Source: Acidobacteriota bacterium (GTDB taxonomy: Bacteria > Acidobacteriota > Terriglobia > Acidiferrales > UBA7541). Taken from it: DNA of 64,000 bases. The DNA is taken from contig DAHUXN010000053.1 in NCBI GenBank assembly GCA_027307115.1, forward strand, positions 1 to 64,000, in the 5' to 3' direction. Every line of letters starts with the position of its first letter. Within the stretch, counting starts at the first letter, position 1. The notes beneath the pieces were generated by a model. It did not search any database. It worked only from the letters and a program-made list of their open reading frames with translations, and had not been told where the DNA came from. The position numbers and the translations under genes were made by a program. Below are positions 18,165-26,895 of this stretch, one piece after another.

Positions 18165-20651
18165 CTATTCGTAGCGCAGGGCAATCATTGGATCGAGGCG
18201 CATCGCGCGCCGCGCCGGAATATAGGAAGCCAGCAGCGCCACCGCGGACAAAATCACAGCCACAACCAAGAATGTAAGCGGATCGGTAGCCTTCACTCCG
18301 TAGAGCAAGCTTGAGATTAGCTGCGTCGCCGCGAGCGACAGTGCAACGCCAATCACTAAGCCTGCAGCCGCGAGCCGGGCGCTTTCGCCCACGACCAGGC
18401 GCAACACGTCGCCTCGTTGTGCACCCAGCGCAAGGCGTATGCCGATTTCCTGCGTGCGCCGCGTGACTGAATTCGCGACCAGTCCGTAAATTCCCACTGC
18501 CGCGAGCAACAGCGCCGCACCGGCAAAAACTCCCGCAAGCAGTAGCAAAAAACTCCGTTGGGCCATCCAGCCGCCTAGGGCTTCGACGTAAGTCGAGAAT
18601 TCGACCGGGATATTTGGATTGAGCTGGCGGAAAATCGTGCGAACGGAAGGAATGACGGCGCTAGGCGGAAGTGAGGAGCGCAAAACGATGGCCGGCGCGC
18701 TATTGCCGCCGAGTCCGCGCTGGCGGTAATCCACAAAAATCACGGGCGAGGCGGGTTGGTCCAAGCCCTGCGCGCGAATGTCGCCGACTACGCCCACGAT
18801 GGTTAGCGGCTTCATAATGCCGTCCATGTTTCCGAAGAAAATTTGCTGACCAACGGGGTCTCGATTGGGCCATTTTTCGCGCGCCAGAGTTTGCGTGATC
18901 AACGCGACATTTGGCGTATCGATGCCGTCCTGCGGGCCGAAGAGCCTCCCGCGGACCAGCGGGATTTCTGCTGCCTGGAAGAACTCTGCGCCTGCAACGG
19001 CATAATCTGCCGTCCCAGTCTGCTTGGGATTCAGCCACATGGGTCTCAACTGTTCGATATTCGTCGGCAGCGGCTGGCCGTTGAGAATCAGGAACAGACC
19101 GTCGGGAAAGCCGTCCGGGTCCGCTATGGGGAGCGCTCCGGTCACTCCGGCGGACTGGACGCCCGGAATCGCCCGCACTCGTGCGAGCGCGTCATCGAGA
19201 AAATGCGTCTGGCGCACGATATCGGCTGGCTTCGCCTGAAAGGTCGTTTGATCATATGAGAGAGGAGCCGAAAACTGCATAACCAGCAAATCCTGTCCGT
19301 TGAACCCGGGGTTGACCGATACCAAAAGAAGAAAACTGCGGCCCAAAAGGCCCGCGCCAACCAGCAACATCAGCGTCGCCGCAATCTCGCCAATCACCAG
19401 CGCGCTGCGCGCTTTCTGGCTGCCGCTGCTGTAACCTCGTGAACCGGCGCTGAGCGCATCGTTCAAATCCACGCCACCCGCGCGCCACGCCGCGAAAACT
19501 CCCAGGCCAACTGCAACCGCCAAAGTCGCGACCAGCGTGAATAAAAGGACGACTCCATTAATCGCGACCCCCTGCTGGCGCGGCAAGTCTGCAGGAAGAA
19601 TTGCCGGAAGAATGCTGGTGGTCCAAACGGCAAACAACGTGCCGAGCACGCCGCCGGCGACCGCCAGCGCAAGCGATTCGGCGAGCAATTGCTGCACCAG
19701 CCGTCCGCGACCGGCTCCCAGCGCGGCGCGAACGGCCAACTCCTTGCGGCGCGCGGAGGTGCGCGCCAGAATCAGTCCGGCAACGTTCGCACTTGCAACC
19801 AGAAATAGAACTATCACAGCGCCAAAAAGCGTAAGCAGGGCCGGCCGGATTTTTCCGACCATCTCATCCGCGAGGGGCGTTACGACGGCATCTTGCAAAA
19901 AGTAGTCAGGATTTTCTGTTTTGCCGTACTCCGCGTGAATTCGGCGGGCAATAGTGTCCAAGTCCGCGCGTGCTTGTTCAAGAGTAACGCCGTCGCCCAG
20001 GCGTCCAATGCCCTCTCCGTTGTGGGAGTCGCGGCTTTTGGACCAGCCGAATCGCTCTGTCGCGATCCAGGCGGATACGCCGGCGGGAAAATCAAAGCCT
20101 TGCGGCATAACTCCTATAACCGGATAGGCTGTCCCGTCCATCGCTAACCGGACCCGCGATAGGTCGCTTTTGGCGCCAAGGAAATCCCGCCAATAGCTGT
20201 AGCTCACAATGATTGCCGGCGCGCCGTGCTCGACCAGTTCAGCGGGCGCGAACTCGCGTCCTCGAAAAGGCTCGACGCCCATGACCTTGAAAAAATCCTG
20301 CGAAACGTAACCGACGTTCATGCGGATGGGTTCGCTCCCACCCGAAACAGATTCGGGCCCGGAGGCGAATGTGGCGAGCCCGCTGAGCGTGTGATTCTGC
20401 GAACGAAAATCAAGGAAGTTTGGATCGGCCAAACGCGCTTGATGACCGTGTGCTTCTTGCTCGCGCACAGTGACCATCCGTTGCGGATTTGGATAAGGAA
20501 GCGGGCGCAGAAGAACGGCGTCCACAACAGAAAAAATTGCAGTGGACGCGCCGATGCCGAGCGCCAGCGTCAAAATCGCAACCACAGCGAATCCCGGATT
20601 TTTTGCCAATGTTCGGATACCGAAGCGCAAGTCCTGCAAAAAAGTGTTCAT
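18165..20651 (-). CDS. MacB/FtsX-type giant ABC permease (5)
   Basis: An 828-aa permease that starts MNTFLQDLRFGIRTLAKNPG, with LALGIGASTAIFSVV in the first helix. The central cluster reads LVASANVAGLILARTSA and the protein ends in PARRAMRLDPMIALRYE. ATG 20651 follows GGAGG by 9 bases. It lies 76 bases after the broken MacB-type ATPase gene and is followed 10 bases later by permease 4. With the adaptor and the ATPase it forms the set expected of a MacAB-like exporter (adaptor, ATPase, permease), but here the permease is duplicated internally and carries no ATPase domain. Confidence 0.9.
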   Translation of the reverse strand: MNTFLQDLRFGIRTLAKNPGFAVVAILTLALGIGASTAIFSVVDAVLLRPLPYPNPQRMVTVREQEAHGHQARLADPNFLDFRSQNHTLSGLATFASGPESVSGGSEPIRMNVGYVSQDFFKVMGVEPFRGREFAPAELVEHGAPAIIVSYSYWRDFLGAKSDLSRVRLAMDGTAYPVIGVMPQGFDFPAGVSAWIATERFGWSKSRDSHNGEGIGRLGDGVTLEQARADLDTIARRIHAEYGKTENPDYFLQDAVVTPLADEMVGKIRPALLTLFGAVIVLFLVASANVAGLILARTSARRKELAVRAALGAGRGRLVQQLLAESLALAVAGGVLGTLFAVWTTSILPAILPADLPRQQGVAINGVVLLFTLVATLAVAVGLGVFAAWRAGGVDLNDALSAGSRGYSSGSQKARSALVIGEIAATLMLLVGAGLLGRSFLLLVSVNPGFNGQDLLVMQFSAPLSYDQTTFQAKPADIVRQTHFLDDALARVRAIPGVQSAGVTGALPIADPDGFPDGLFLILNGQPLPTNIEQLRPMWLNPKQTGTADYAVAGAEFFQAAEIPLVRGRLFGPQDGIDTPNVALITQTLAREKWPNRDPVGQQIFFGNMDGIMKPLTIVGVVGDIRAQGLDQPASPVIFVDYRQRGLGGNSAPAIVLRSSLPPSAVIPSVRTIFRQLNPNIPVEFSTYVEALGGWMAQRSFLLLLAGVFAGAALLLAAVGIYGLVANSVTRRTQEIGIRLALGAQRGDVLRLVVGESARLAAAGLVIGVALSLAATQLISSLLYGVKATDPLTFLVVAVILSAVALLASYIPARRAMRLDPMIALRYE

Positions 20652-20727
20652 CGGTTCCTACCTCCGAATCGTGCAGGCACACCCCAAGCCCTCCGAAAAT
20701 ACGCTTGGGGATTTCCTGAAATAAAGC

Positions 20728-21440
20728 TCAGACGGTCTGCGTTTGCGCCCGCATCGTTTCTTCGACGATGCGCCCGTCAAACAAGTGAATCGAGCGGTCC
20801 GCCACACTCGCGAATCGAGGATCGTGCGTGACCATGCAGATGGTCGCACCCTCGCCATGAAGTTGCCGCAAAAGATCCATTACCGCTTCGCTGTTCTTGG
20901 AATCCAAGTTTCCGGTCGGCTCGTCCGCCAGCAGGATAGAGGGCTGGCCTACAAGCGCACGCGCGACGGCGACGCGCTGCTGTTGACCGCCGGAGAGTTG
21001 CGACGGGTAGTGCTTCATGCGGTGCGCCATGCCACGCGCTCGAGCACTTGCTGGACGCGCTGCTTACGCTCCGCCGACGCCATGCTCCGGTAGGTCAGCG
21101 GGAGCTCGACGTTTTCGAATACGGTAAGGTCGCCGATCAAATTGAACGCCTGGAAGATGAAACCGATCTCGCGATTCCGGATCCTTGTGCGGTCGGATAG
21201 CGACAGATTCGCCACCGGCTGATTATTCAGCGTGTAGGCGCCATCCGTGGGAGAGTCGAGAAGCCCGAGAATCGAAAGCAAGGTCGACTTGCCGCAGCCC
21301 GACGGGCCGGCGATCGACAGGAATTCGCCCACCTTGATCTCCAGATGAACGCCGGCAAGGGCGTGAGTTTCGATTTCGTCGGTGAAAAAAACCTTCGTAA
21401 CGCCGTCGAGGTGAATCAATGCTTTCGTCGTGCTGTCCAT
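20728..21440 (-). pseudogene. MacB-type ABC ATPase with one-base frameshift
   Basis: Two frames together make one complete ATPase. The first (21440 down to 21015) carries Walker [10 protein letters not shown] and the Q-loop IFQAFNLIGDLT, then ends ...[10 protein letters not shown]. The second (21030 down to 20728) carries the signature [15 protein letters not shown], Walker [14 protein letters not shown] and the switch His in VTHDPR. Adding one G where the gene reads GTGGCATGG (complement of 21025-21033) gives [17 protein letters not shown], the normal family sequence, and a 237-aa protein. It is either a very recent mutation or a base-call error, since everything else is intact. ATG 21440 follows AAGGAG. 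Confidence 0.9.
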
Positions 21441-21473
21441 TCTCGCTCCTTCGCCAGCAAGTGTCTTATAGCT

Positions 21474-22727
21474 CTAATTGATCCGGATCCGTTCAAAATT
21501 GTCATAGGCAGACATGTCCGAAAGAATTACCGTGTCTCCCACATTCAAGCCTTTTAGGATCTGCACAGTACTTACGGACGTCTTGCCTATCTCAACGTTA
21601 GCACGCACGGCTTCTTTACCCCCGTCGATTTCCTTGAACAGGCCAATTGTACTGTTCTGATCGCCGTGCACCGGGCGGCCTACATATAACACATTCGTCA
21701 ACTTTTCAATCAGAACGGTTCCCTCCACGCTGAGGTTTGGCACTGCGCCCTCAGGCAGTGGGCCGTCCAAATGGACGTCCACGGTACGTGTGCCATTCAC
21801 GACGGCGGGGTCGATACGAATCACGTGGCCTGGTATGATGCCATTGTGAGTATCCACCGAAGCGGTCTGGTTGAGCTGAATATCCCGCGCCTGCGTCTCC
21901 GCGATTTGTAGCTGCGCTTTCAATTGCGAAGGCTGGGCAACTTTTGCCAGTTCGGTCCCTGGCGTCACTTCCTGGCCCACTTCCACGGGTAGTTCCTGCA
22001 GCACTCCGTCAATACCTGGCCGCACCTTCAACTGGTCAACCTGGTGTTCGTAGAGCTGCTCCTGCGCCTTGTCTTGGTCGATCGTGGCTTGCTGCACGGC
22101 CAACTGCTCCTGCACGGAGGCCGCAAAGGTTTCCACCTGCTTCTGCGCCAGATCGTTTTGTGCTTTCAGTTCCGTTGCTGTGACCTGGGACTTGTCGGCC
22201 GTGATCTTCGGCCCAACACCTTGCTTGAACAGTGTTTCGTCGGCGTCCGCTTGCATTTGCGCCACGTGATAAGCGGAACGCACTCCCGCGGCCGTCGAAC
22301 GCAAAGCCATCAGCTGATTTTCCAATTGCGCTTTTAAGTTGCTGTACTGGGCTTGCGCGGATATCAGTTGGTATTTTGCTCCCAAGTATTGCTGCTCAAG
22401 CTGAGGGTTGCTGAGAACTAGAATCAGGGTATCAGCCTTCACTTTTGTTCCCGCCAACATCAACCGCTGCTCCACGCGCCCCTCGGTAATGGCCGGTATG
22501 ATTCTCGTGGTTTCCGGCACCAGTGTTCCCAGGCCCTGCACCTGGCGAAGCATCTCGCCGCGCTTCACCGTGTCAATCCAGATGACCGATCCATCTACCG
22601 TAGGTGGTGCGGGCTTGAGCCGTGAAAGTCCATACGTAACCAACGGCAGCAGAATCAGAATGATGGCAATATATATAATCCGACGGATCCGTTTTTTTCG
22701 TTTTACTTCTGGCCGTTGTATATCCAA
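21474..22727 (-). CDS. MacA/HlyD-type membrane-fusion adaptor
   Basis: A 417-aa periplasmic adaptor. The order is a basic N-terminus, one membrane anchor (about 16-35), a first half-lipoyl strand region, a long alpha-hairpin (about 115-240, with coiled-coil pattern and many Gln and Ala), the second lipoyl half (DGVLQELPVEVGQEVTPG) and beta-barrel/membrane-proximal domains ending GLNVGDTVILSD. In the MacA family this links an inner-membrane permease to an outer-membrane TolC protein. No TolC gene is in this cluster. The start is TTG 22727, supported by GGGGAG 8 bases upstream. It is the first gene of the island and lies 33 bases before the ATPase gene. Confidence 0.9.
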   Translation of the reverse strand: MDIQRPEVKRKKRIRRIIYIAIILILLPLVTYGLSRLKPAPPTVDGSVIWIDTVKRGEMLRQVQGLGTLVPETTRIIPAITEGRVEQRLMLAGTKVKADTLILVLSNPQLEQQYLGAKYQLISAQAQYSNLKAQLENQLMALRSTAAGVRSAYHVAQMQADADETLFKQGVGPKITADKSQVTATELKAQNDLAQKQVETFAASVQEQLAVQQATIDQDKAQEQLYEHQVDQLKVRPGIDGVLQELPVEVGQEVTPGTELAKVAQPSQLKAQLQIAETQARDIQLNQTASVDTHNGIIPGHVIRIDPAVVNGTRTVDVHLDGPLPEGAVPNLSVEGTVLIEKLTNVLYVGRPVHGDQNSTIGLFKEIDGGKEAVRANVEIGKTSVSTVQILKGLNVGDTVILSDMSAYDNFERIRIN

Positions 22728-22757
22728 GTCAATTCTCCCCGTCCGTATTAAATAACC

Positions 22758-22772
22758 GCAATTCGGATACCG
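22758..22772 (-). promoter_or_regulatory. Sigma-54-like -24/-12 promoter before the adaptor gene
   Basis: On the minus strand CGGTATCCGAATTGC has GG (22771-22770) and GC (22759-22758) exactly 10 bases apart and the full TTGC box. The -24 box is imperfect (GGTAT for GGCAC). Transcription would start near 22746, about 19 bases before the TTG start. A sigma-54 activator is encoded at the other end of the island. Confidence 0.45.
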
Positions 22773-22773
22773 T

Positions 22774-23250
22774 CATCCGCCCGCGGTTAAATCTTTCATC
22801 CTGTGTGGATTATGGACATTATACACCGAATCAACGGCCTCTGCACGCCCGATAGTGGGACTCGAGCGTCCCACTAGCGAACACTCTGCCTCGTGCGTTC
22901 CAGAACTGATAAGCCTATGTCAGGCGGCCTTTGCCCGGTTTTTAAATACGTGATATCCCAAGGGTCAGCGTGTAAGCTAGAGCGAGTTCCCGTTTTCACT
23001 GTTTCAGGGCGCGGTCGGCCGCAACCAGAGCTTCACACCGTACATGTACTAATGCCCCCAGCCAGTTCGCTATCCAAAAGGAGAGATTTTGCATCTAAGG
23101 CCGAAGCGATTTTATTTCTTCGGGGAAGGCTTCCTCTCGGGTGGAGGGGTTGCCGGGAACTGCACGTCTTGTAGTTCCGGCATTGCGTCCAGCATTGGGA
23201 AGTTGCATCGTTAGGATTCATTTTGACCGAACCCATTGGGAGGGAGTTCC
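22774..23250. other. Non-coding divergent region with a dyad
   Basis: No supportable gene lies between the adaptor and the BNR protein. At 22854-22875 there is a dyad, AGTGGGAC and GTCCCACT with a 6-base centre, placed about 85-100 bases before the sigma-54-like promoter. That is where an NtrC-type enhancer site would be expected. The remaining sequence presumably holds promoters for the plus-strand gene, but I cannot assign them. Confidence 0.4.
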
Positions 23251-26200
23251 GTGCTTCTAAATAATAACGGTTTGCGCCGCGTCGAATCCGCGTTCACCGC
23301 AGTCGTGCGTTTTGCTGGAAGTCACCGTTTTGGCGTCAGCCTGGCGATTGTCGTAATGCTGCTCACCGGATCGCTTCTGCCGCTTGTGGGACAGTCCGAT
23401 CGTGCCCGAAGCGAAGGAGCGCATGAGCACGACTCCGCTCTTCAGATTCGCAAGCGCGCCGATTGGTTCTTCCGCCAGCGCGCGTTTCCTCTTGGGCGCA
23501 TTCCCGCCGACGCGCGCCTGAAGGCCCTCCAACAAGTGGAGCAAATGCGCCGGACGAAGGGCGTTTTCATGAGCCGATTTGCGGCTGCGACGCGCGCCAA
23601 GTTTCCCGTGACGCAGACCATTCCGATAAATGGTTCCACGTGGACGTCTATTGGCCCGCAGCCCACGGCGAGTTCGTTCTTTGGCAACGTTTCCGGGCGC
23701 GTGACTGCGCTGGCCGTTGATCCGTGCGACGCAACAGGAAACACAATTTACGCTGGAGCGGCGCAGGGCGGCGTTTGGAAGACGACCGATGGTGGAACGA
23801 ATTGGACTCCGATGACGGATAGCCAATTGTCGATTTCAAGCGGCTCATTGGCGGTCGATCCCGTGATGGGCGACTGCACGGGCGGGCATACCGGCGCGAT
23901 TTATTACGGCACGGGCGAGGAAAATTTCGCGTTCGATAGCTTTTACGGTGCCGGCGTTTTGATTTCGCACGACGGCGGCGTTAGCTGGACGAAAGACAAC
24001 ACTTTCGTGAACGTCACGAGCGGAACACCGTCTGTCATCACTCCCGAGAGCGCCTCCGCCGCTGGTCCATTTATCGGCGACATTTCCGTGGATCCTGCCA
24101 ACACTCAAATTCTTCTCGCAGCGGTTCAGGGCATCAGCAGTCAGGCGCATTCAGGCATCTGGCGCTCCACGGACGGTGGCGCGGATTGGACTTTGACTCC
24201 CCCGACTTCCTATTCGCCTGCACTTCCCGCCCAGTTTGATTTCGGAACGGGCGTTGCGTTCGATCCAAATGATCCCTTGGGCAAGACCGCTTATGCTGCG
24301 CTGGGTATTCCTTTTTGCGCGAGCAATACTTGCGGCGCCGCCGGTGATGAGGAACTCGACAACGGCGTATATAAATCCACGGACGCCGGTCTGACCTGGA
24401 CTCGCATGGCCAGTTTGGACACAGCTGCCGGGACGACGAATTCGGGAAATTATGGCCGCATTACCATCGCTGTCGGCCCTTCCTCGAATGGGCAGCCAAC
24501 TGGAACCGAGCTTGTCGTTTCCATCGCCTCGATTGCAGGAAGCTCAAGCGATCTGCTCGGCGTGTTTAAGAGCACGGATGGCGGCCAGACTTTTACCACT
24601 ATGACCACGCCGGCATTTTGCGATCACCAGTGTTTTTATGACATGGCCGTCGGAATCAGCCCCGCAAATGTCAACGTCATTCTCCTTGGTGGCGGCCCCG
24701 CCGCGGAAGGCTCCACTTCCAGTAGCACTATTTCGCCGCCATGCGGGCAGATACCAGCAAATCAGGGCATTTCTGCGGTGATCGAGTCCACGGATGGCGG
24801 GCAGACTTGGGCGGATGTATCTTGCGACAACGCGAGCGGAACATTCATCCACGTGGACACGCACGCCTTTGCCTTCGGGCCCAGCAACAAATTTTTCATC
24901 GGCAACGATGGCGGCGTGTGGAGTTCCACCAACATTATCACCAGTCCCGGCGGTCAGAATTGGACAAACCTGAATAATACTTTGAGCCTTACCCAGTTTT
25001 ACCCCGGCAATTCCATCCATCCCTCAAATCCGCAAATCGGCTTCGGAGGGACGCAGGACAACGGGATGCAGATGTTCAATGGCCAGCTTCAGTGGGGCGA
25101 CACGGCTTCCTGCGGCGACGGCGCATGGACCGCAGTCGATCCTAGCACGCCGAGCACGGTCTATACCACGTGCGAAGCGATCGGCCAATTCGGAACAATC
25201 TTGAAAAATCAGATAGACGGTACAGGAGTTGGATTCGGAACCAATTGGATCGCCCTTGATACTCCGGCCATGGATAATGACAACACGAATTTCATTCCGC
25301 CCATGGTTGTTGATCTGACGACCCCGCAGAACGTTTATTTCGGCACGGACCGCGTGTGGCAATCCACAAACGGAGGGATTTCCTGGAACCCGATATCGGC
25401 TACTCTGCCGAGCTCCACAAGCTTCACGTGCGGAGGCGGGGCCTGCGTGATTACGACATTGTCGGTCGCGCCGAATAGCTCGAACACGGTTTACGTGGGC
25501 GCGGATACGGGGCAAATATTCGCTTCAACAAACGCAGCAGCAGCGCCAACATTCTCAGAAATCGATCAATCGAACATGCCAGGGCGGACCGTAACTCAAG
25601 TCATTGCCAGTCCAACGCTCTCGACTACTGCCTTCGCGAGCTTCTCCGGATTCTCCTTTTGCTCCGGCTGCGACCAGAAGGGCCACGTTTTCAAGACCAC
25701 CAACAGCGGAGGCGCGTGGACCAATATCACGGGCAATTTACCTGACACGCCCGTGAACGATATCGTCGTCGACCCGAATGACATGACGAACAATACTCTT
25801 TATGTCGCCACCGACGTGGGCGTTTTCGTGACCACAACTGCGGGCGCATCATGGTCCGAGCTTGCCACCGGGTTGCCGCACGTCGAATGCACTTCGCTCA
25901 AGCTGAATAATACGGCGCGCGTGCTGCGCGTCGGCACTCACGGCCGTGGCAGTTGGGATTTGCAGTTGCCGGGATTGCCCGCTTCCGCACTCACGGGGAT
26001 TTCACCAACGAGCACGGCGGCTGGATCGGCAGGTTTCACGTTGACGCTAAGCGGCGTCGGTTTCCCCGCCGGTCCTATGGTGAATTTCGGAACCACCGCG
26101 TTGACGCCAGCTTTTGTGAGCCCCACGCAAATCACGGTGAACGTTCCTGCATCGGCGATCGCGGGCTCTGCTGTCGTGCCCGTCAGCGTTTCCGGTGGTG

Positions 26201-26787
26201 TCCAGAATTCCCTCGACTTCAGCGTCGAAGGACCGCTGCCAACACTGACGTCTATTTCTCCGACGACTGCGACAACTGCCGCGAACGTAACGCTTACGGT
26301 CACTGGTACGAATTTCAATCCGAATACGGAAGTTATATGGACGCCCACTACTGGCAACGGCGCCAACTTGTTTGTCAGCACGGCTCTGCCACAATTGCCG
26401 GGCGGCACCAGCACGTCATTCACCGTGACAGTGCCGGCGAGTTTGCTGGCGTCCTCTCTGGCAAAAGTGGTGCCGGCAACTCCGGCCGCTCCAAAACCCA
26501 CAGGGCCGATGGCGTTCTGGCTGCTGGCAGCGCTTTGTGCCGCCATCGTGGGGATTTTTGTTTTCGCCGTAACGCCACGAAAGCGACGGTTGGTTTTCGG
26601 AACAACACTCACGACGGTGCTTGTGCTGTTGCTGATCGCCGGTTGTGGCGGCGTCGGCAGCAACGGCAATCCACCACCTCCGCCACCCCCTCCGCCGAAT
26701 AGCGTCCAAGTCGGAGTCAACGCCTACAATCCGGCGCCCGGTGGAGGATTCTCGGCGAATGCGGGGACGATTACGGTCAGCCAGTAG
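23251..26787 (+). CDS. Large secreted BNR-repeat protein with TIG domains
   Basis: An 1178-aa exported protein. A signal or anchor helix lies at about 28-48. Residues about 120-905 hold around ten BNR/sialidase-type repeats of the form S-T-D-G-G-x-T-W (for example KTTDGGTNW, RSTDGGADW, ESTDGGQTW), which build VPS10/BNR beta-propellers. Two IPT/TIG immunoglobulin-like domains follow (about 915-1060). The C-terminus is odd: a helix with MAFWLLAALCAAIVGIFVF, basic residues, a second helix ending LLLIAGCGG like a lipoprotein box, nine prolines and a Gly/Asn-rich tail. GTG 23251 follows GGGAGGGAG; an in-frame TTG 23236 is less likely. Binding or enzymatic role unknown. Confidence 0.8.
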   Translation: MLLNNNGLRRVESAFTAVVRFAGSHRFGVSLAIVVMLLTGSLLPLVGQSDRARSEGAHEHDSALQIRKRADWFFRQRAFPLGRIPADARLKALQQVEQMRRTKGVFMSRFAAATRAKFPVTQTIPINGSTWTSIGPQPTASSFFGNVSGRVTALAVDPCDATGNTIYAGAAQGGVWKTTDGGTNWTPMTDSQLSISSGSLAVDPVMGDCTGGHTGAIYYGTGEENFAFDSFYGAGVLISHDGGVSWTKDNTFVNVTSGTPSVITPESASAAGPFIGDISVDPANTQILLAAVQGISSQAHSGIWRSTDGGADWTLTPPTSYSPALPAQFDFGTGVAFDPNDPLGKTAYAALGIPFCASNTCGAAGDEELDNGVYKSTDAGLTWTRMASLDTAAGTTNSGNYGRITIAVGPSSNGQPTGTELVVSIASIAGSSSDLLGVFKSTDGGQTFTTMTTPAFCDHQCFYDMAVGISPANVNVILLGGGPAAEGSTSSSTISPPCGQIPANQGISAVIESTDGGQTWADVSCDNASGTFIHVDTHAFAFGPSNKFFIGNDGGVWSSTNIITSPGGQNWTNLNNTLSLTQFYPGNSIHPSNPQIGFGGTQDNGMQMFNGQLQWGDTASCGDGAWTAVDPSTPSTVYTTCEAIGQFGTILKNQIDGTGVGFGTNWIALDTPAMDNDNTNFIPPMVVDLTTPQNVYFGTDRVWQSTNGGISWNPISATLPSSTSFTCGGGACVITTLSVAPNSSNTVYVGADTGQIFASTNAAAAPTFSEIDQSNMPGRTVTQVIASPTLSTTAFASFSGFSFCSGCDQKGHVFKTTNSGGAWTNITGNLPDTPVNDIVVDPNDMTNNTLYVATDVGVFVTTTAGASWSELATGLPHVECTSLKLNNTARVLRVGTHGRGSWDLQLPGLPASALTGISPTSTAAGSAGFTLTLSGVGFPAGPMVNFGTTALTPAFVSPTQITVNVPASAIAGSAVVPVSVSGGVQNSLDFSVEGPLPTLTSISPTTATTAANVTLTVTGTNFNPNTEVIWTPTTGNGANLFVSTALPQLPGGTSTSFTVTVPASLLASSLAKVVPATPAAPKPTGPMAFWLLAALCAAIVGIFVFAVTPRKRRLVFGTTLTTVLVLLLIAGCGGVGSNGNPPPPPPPPPNSVQVGVNAYNPAPGGGFSANAGTITVSQ

Positions 26788-26895
26788 AAACTGTTGCAGG
26801 TTTGCGGCAGCGCCATCGCCTTCATTTTTGTGAGGAATGCAAGACGTGGTGATTTGAATTTCTGATTCCGCTGGAACCACGATGTCCGGCAAATC

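Noticed and set aside
26676-26698. Polyproline stretch as a simple repeat
   Set aside because: It is in frame within the BNR protein tail and is better described as part of that protein.
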